A DNA stretch of 8,599 nucleotides. It comes from Pseudomonadota bacterium. GTDB lineage: Bacteria; Desulfobacterota; Desulfovibrionia; Desulfovibrionales; Desulfovibrionaceae. A program made the position numbers and the translations under genes. Each line of letters begins with the position of its first letter. Position 1 is the first letter of the stretch. The DNA lies in contig JAEXGX010000409.1 in the NCBI GenBank assembly GCA_023450535.1, forward strand, positions 1 to 8,599, given 5' to 3'. The notes under the pieces were generated by a model. That model was not told where the DNA came from, did no database searches, and was given only the letters and a program-made list of their open reading frames with translations. Below are positions 7,388 through 8,599 of the stretch, piece after piece.

Positions 7388-7463
7388 GACTAATCCTTCT
7401 GATAGAATATGTTTTGTTGGTAGTGAGTGCCAGTGAAAAACCGGACAATCTTGAATTTCTATC

Positions 7464-7480
7464 AGCATAAAGCATGCCAG
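7464..7480 (-). promoter_or_regulatory. Sigma-54 (RpoN) -24/-12 promoter of the sulfatase-like gene
   Basis: On the minus strand the sequence is CTGGCATGCTTTATGCT against the RpoN consensus YTGGCACGRNNNTTGCW. GG (-24, positions 7478-7477) and GC (-12, positions 7466-7465) have the exact 10-bp separation and only three defined positions differ. Transcription would begin near 7453, giving a leader of about 65 nt to the ATG at 7387. An RpoN-dependent activator is encoded just upstream, and palindromes lie at activator distance. Confidence 0.7.
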
Positions 7481-7618
7481 AGTGGTCTTTTCAGCGGCCA
7501 TACAAGAGCTATGCTGGATAATATAAATAATTACAACTGATTACAAAAAACTATTGAAAACCTGTTTTGTGAAGAAACTGCTTGAAATGGAAAGAAAAGC
7601 GGAGGAAACAGGAAAGAA

Positions 7619-7658
7619 GAAGGTCAAAAATGATACTGCGATGTCATTTTTGACCTTC
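7619..7658. promoter_or_regulatory. Upstream palindrome IR1 (putative activator binding site)
   Basis: Arms GAAGGTCAAAAATGA (7619-7633) and its exact complement (7644-7658), 15 bp each around a 10-nt centre. Each arm holds the half-site GGTCAA/TTGACC that also forms IR2. The centre lies about 160 bp upstream of the -24 element, a usual position for an enhancer-type site. Alternatively it could be a terminator of the small gene ending at 7751, with TTCTTTCC following on that strand. Confidence 0.55.
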
Positions 7659-7705
7659 CTGCGCGGAAATGCTGATAATATATTGTGATTCCAAGCAATT
7701 ATGGC

Positions 7706-7719
7706 GGTCAATTTTGACC
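7706..7719. promoter_or_regulatory. Upstream palindrome IR2 (putative activator binding site)
   Basis: GGTCAA-TT-TTGACC, a perfect 14-bp palindrome with the same half-sites as IR1. The centres of IR1 and IR2 are 74 bp apart. A degenerate third match (GATCAATTTTGG) overlaps the end of the small gene near 7749-7760. Too short to be a terminator, which favours protein binding. Confidence 0.5.
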
Positions 7720-7750
7720 TCTTGCCAGGAAAAGCTGTTTGTGAAGCAGA

Positions 7751-8023
7751 TCAATTTTGGGAGTGTGTCGTCAATGCATGCAGGAGGGTTCTGCATTCTT
7801 CCATAGTAAAAATATCGTGAGGGCGGAGCGTCCACTGTTTGTTTTCTATTTCAAGGACGGGGATTCGGGAGGACATATTATTGCGTCCCAACAGAGGAAT
7901 TTCTGACATGATGGAAACTGTGATTTCCACGCCTTCAAGCTTGGCGGCAAGGTGCAGATTTTTCTCAACCTCGATGATGCGGTCAGCCGAGGAGTCCCAA
8001 ATCGTGATAAGCAGTTTTTTCAT
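7751..8023 (-). CDS. Small thioredoxin-fold-like protein lacking the CxxC (90 aa)
   Basis: Starts MKKLLITIWDSSADR. The layout resembles the small thioredoxin_3 (MTH895/TM0996) family: first strand (3-9), a helix starting where CxxC would sit (11-30), second strand (G31-I38), then M-S-S-R-I-P-V-L-E-I (50-59) like the M-S-T-P-A-L-V-I block with the cis-proline (P55), and a final M-E-E-C-R-T-L-L helix. S11-S12-A13-D14 stands in place of CxxC and the only Cys is C77, so no redox activity is expected; a binding or sensing role is possible. The start at 8023 has a weak GGAAG upstream; the frame is open to 8110 but that would run into the repeat. The gene sits between the activator gene and the sulfatase-like gene on the same strand and is less GC-rich than the flanking metabolic genes. 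Fold assignment is from pattern only. Confidence 0.6.
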   Translation of the reverse strand: MKKLLITIWDSSADRIIEVEKNLHLAAKLEGVEITVSIMSEIPLLGRNNMSSRIPVLEIENKQWTLRPHDIFTMEECRTLLHALTTHSQN

Positions 8024-8048
8024 TAAAATTCTTCCGTAACGTACTCTA

Positions 8049-8180
8049 GAGCAGGTTAACTTTGAAATCATACCAGGCAAGAACACGATGTTCTGCCCCG
8101 CAGGTTTCACGCCTTCGCCGGAACCGGGCGCCGCAAGTGAATTGCGGCTACCCCCCCCGGATAGAGGGGGAATGGTGGGG
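8049..8180. repeat. Dispersed intergenic repeat, copy B (upstream of the small gene)
   Basis: Same block order as copy A at 5385-5504: GAGCA (8049-8053), TTTGAAAT, CGATGTTCTG (8086-8095), CGCAGGTTTCA (8099-8109), a 22-bp block identical to copy A (8129-8150) with its 7-bp hairpin (8130-8148), and GAATGGTGGGG at the right end. Between the last two blocks copy B carries a C-run/G-run hairpin (stem CCCCC 8154-8158, GGGGG 8166-8170) where copy A has only TCCA. It ends about 60 bp from the activator stop and lies just upstream of the small gene. Confidence 0.7.
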
Positions 8181-8187
8181 CTTGGCG

Positions 8188-8238
8188 TGGAGTCTCGCCT
8201 TGCTCGACTCCATGAGCAATTTCAAAGCAAAATTGCTC
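8188..8238. terminator. Two tandem inverted repeats at the end of the activator gene
   Basis: TGGAGTC (8188-8194) pairs with GACTCCA (8206-8212), and GAGCAATTT (8214-8222) pairs with AAATTGCTC (8230-8238) around a 7-nt loop. The second touches the activator's TAG stop (8240-8238). The position suits transcript termination or mRNA end protection, but there is no T-tract after either on the minus strand. The GAGCA...TTTGAAAT arm also resembles the left end of the dispersed repeat. Confidence 0.4.
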
Positions 8239-8599
8239 TAGCGAGAACGTTTCAGTTCATATTTCCGGATTTTTCTTTGCAGTGTGCTTTTCGATATCTG
8301 CAATTTTTCAGCACTGCGTTTGAGGCTCCAGTCGCAGGACGTGAGCGTGCGTCCGATAAAGCGTTTTTCCATGCGGGCTACGGCTTCATCAAGAGAAATA
8401 TTTTCAAAGGGTTCATTATCGTAGACGTTCTTGTTGCTTGACGGGGAAAGCTCATGGGCAATGACATCGCCAAAGGCGATATATCTGTCCAGAAAATTGT
8501 TGAGTTCGCGAATATTTCCAGGCCAGGTGTAGTTTTTCATGCACTCGCTGACCTGTGGTGAAATGGGCTTGTTTACGCCATGCTTGCGCAGGTAGGTAT
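8238..8599 (-). CDS. Sigma-54-dependent transcriptional activator, C-terminal part (runs off the right edge)
   Basis: About 120 C-terminal residues are visible; the sensor domain and most of the AAA+ domain are outside. The end of the AAA+ lid shows T-Y-L-R-K-H-G, then I-S-P-Q-V, then the conserved Y-T-W-P-G-N-I-R-E-L-N-N-F block of NtrC-family enhancer-binding proteins. After a polar linker, a Fis-type helix-turn-helix closes the protein (S-L-K-R-S-A-E-K-L-Q-I-S-K-S-T-L-Q-R-K-I-R-K-Y). Such proteins bind palindromes upstream of RpoN promoters and hydrolyse ATP to open the complex. The RpoN promoter and palindromes before the sulfatase-like gene make it the likely local regulator. The signal it senses cannot be known from this part. 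Confidence 0.93.
   Translation of the reverse strand, partial: TYLRKHGVNKPISPQVSECMKNYTWPGNIRELNNFLDRYIAFGDVIAHELSPSSNKNVYDNEPFENISLDEAVARMEKRFIGRTLTSCDWSLKRSAEKLQISKSTLQRKIRKYELKRSR

Noticed and set aside
5684..7393. Open plus-strand frame of 569 codons antisense to the sulfatase-like gene
   Set aside because: No recognisable motif or Shine-Dalgarno; the minus strand carries the metal-site motifs, Shine-Dalgarno and sigma-54 promoter.
7424..7435. TGGCAC on the minus strand at 7432-7427 as an alternative -24 element
   Set aside because: There is no GC at the required -12 position; the 7464-7480 match is far better.
7388..7501. N-terminal extension of the sulfatase-like protein by 38 codons
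   Set aside because: The extension would cover the predicted sigma-54 promoter and ignore the ideal AGAAGGA site before the ATG at 7387; the family begins directly with the first strand and metal Asp.

Overview
The window looks like a chromosomal segment from a GC-rich Desulfovibrionaceae-type bacterium, possibly Bilophila or a close relative. This is an inference from the type of K+-channel/RCK protein, the sigma-54 style of regulation and the overall gene style; no rRNA or other taxonomic marker is present. There are seven genes, two of them cut by the window edges. I see no tRNA, rRNA, CRISPR array or intact insertion sequence.

Left part (1-3730). The 5' end of a DMT/EamA-family exporter gene reads leftward out of the window. 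Divergent from it is a two-gene unit on the + strand. The first gene encodes a two-TM potassium channel fused to two RCK (TrkA-N/TrkA-C) modules. It overlaps by ATGA the start of a zinc-dependent M20-type carbamoylase/allantoate amidohydrolase with all its metal ligands. A 28-bp perfect inverted repeat closes this unit and separates it from the convergent gene on its right.

Right part (3737-8599). Four genes lie on the minus strand, in transcription order: the C-terminal end of a sigma-54-dependent activator (AAA+ tail plus Fis-type HTH), a 90-residue thioredoxin-fold-like protein without the CxxC, a cytoplasmic sulfatase-family (alkaline phosphatase superfamily) hydrolase, and a BCCT-family transporter for quaternary-ammonium-type solutes. 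The hydrolase has a very good sigma-54 -24/-12 promoter. About 160 and 235 bp further upstream lie two palindromes sharing the half-site GGTCAA/TTGACC, in the place expected for activator binding. I infer that the activator switches on the hydrolase, and perhaps the transporter, in response to a small molecule.

The most notable point is the hydrolase active site. Where sulfatases carry the Cys (or Ser) that becomes formylglycine, this protein has Thr51 (T-V-P-C-R). Thr is the nucleophile of phospho-transferring members of the superfamily. The transporter keeps the aromatic cage typical of trimethylammonium binding. A working hypothesis is a sigma-54-controlled uptake and hydrolysis module for a quaternary-ammonium phosphoester or a related compound, not a classical sulfatase locus.

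Two diverged copies of a dispersed intergenic repeat (about 120-130 bp, with a shared GCCGCAA/TTGCGGC hairpin) lie upstream of the transporter gene and upstream of the small thioredoxin-like gene. Short C/G-rich hairpins and an AT-rich stretch between about 7390 and 8060 complete the intergenic content.
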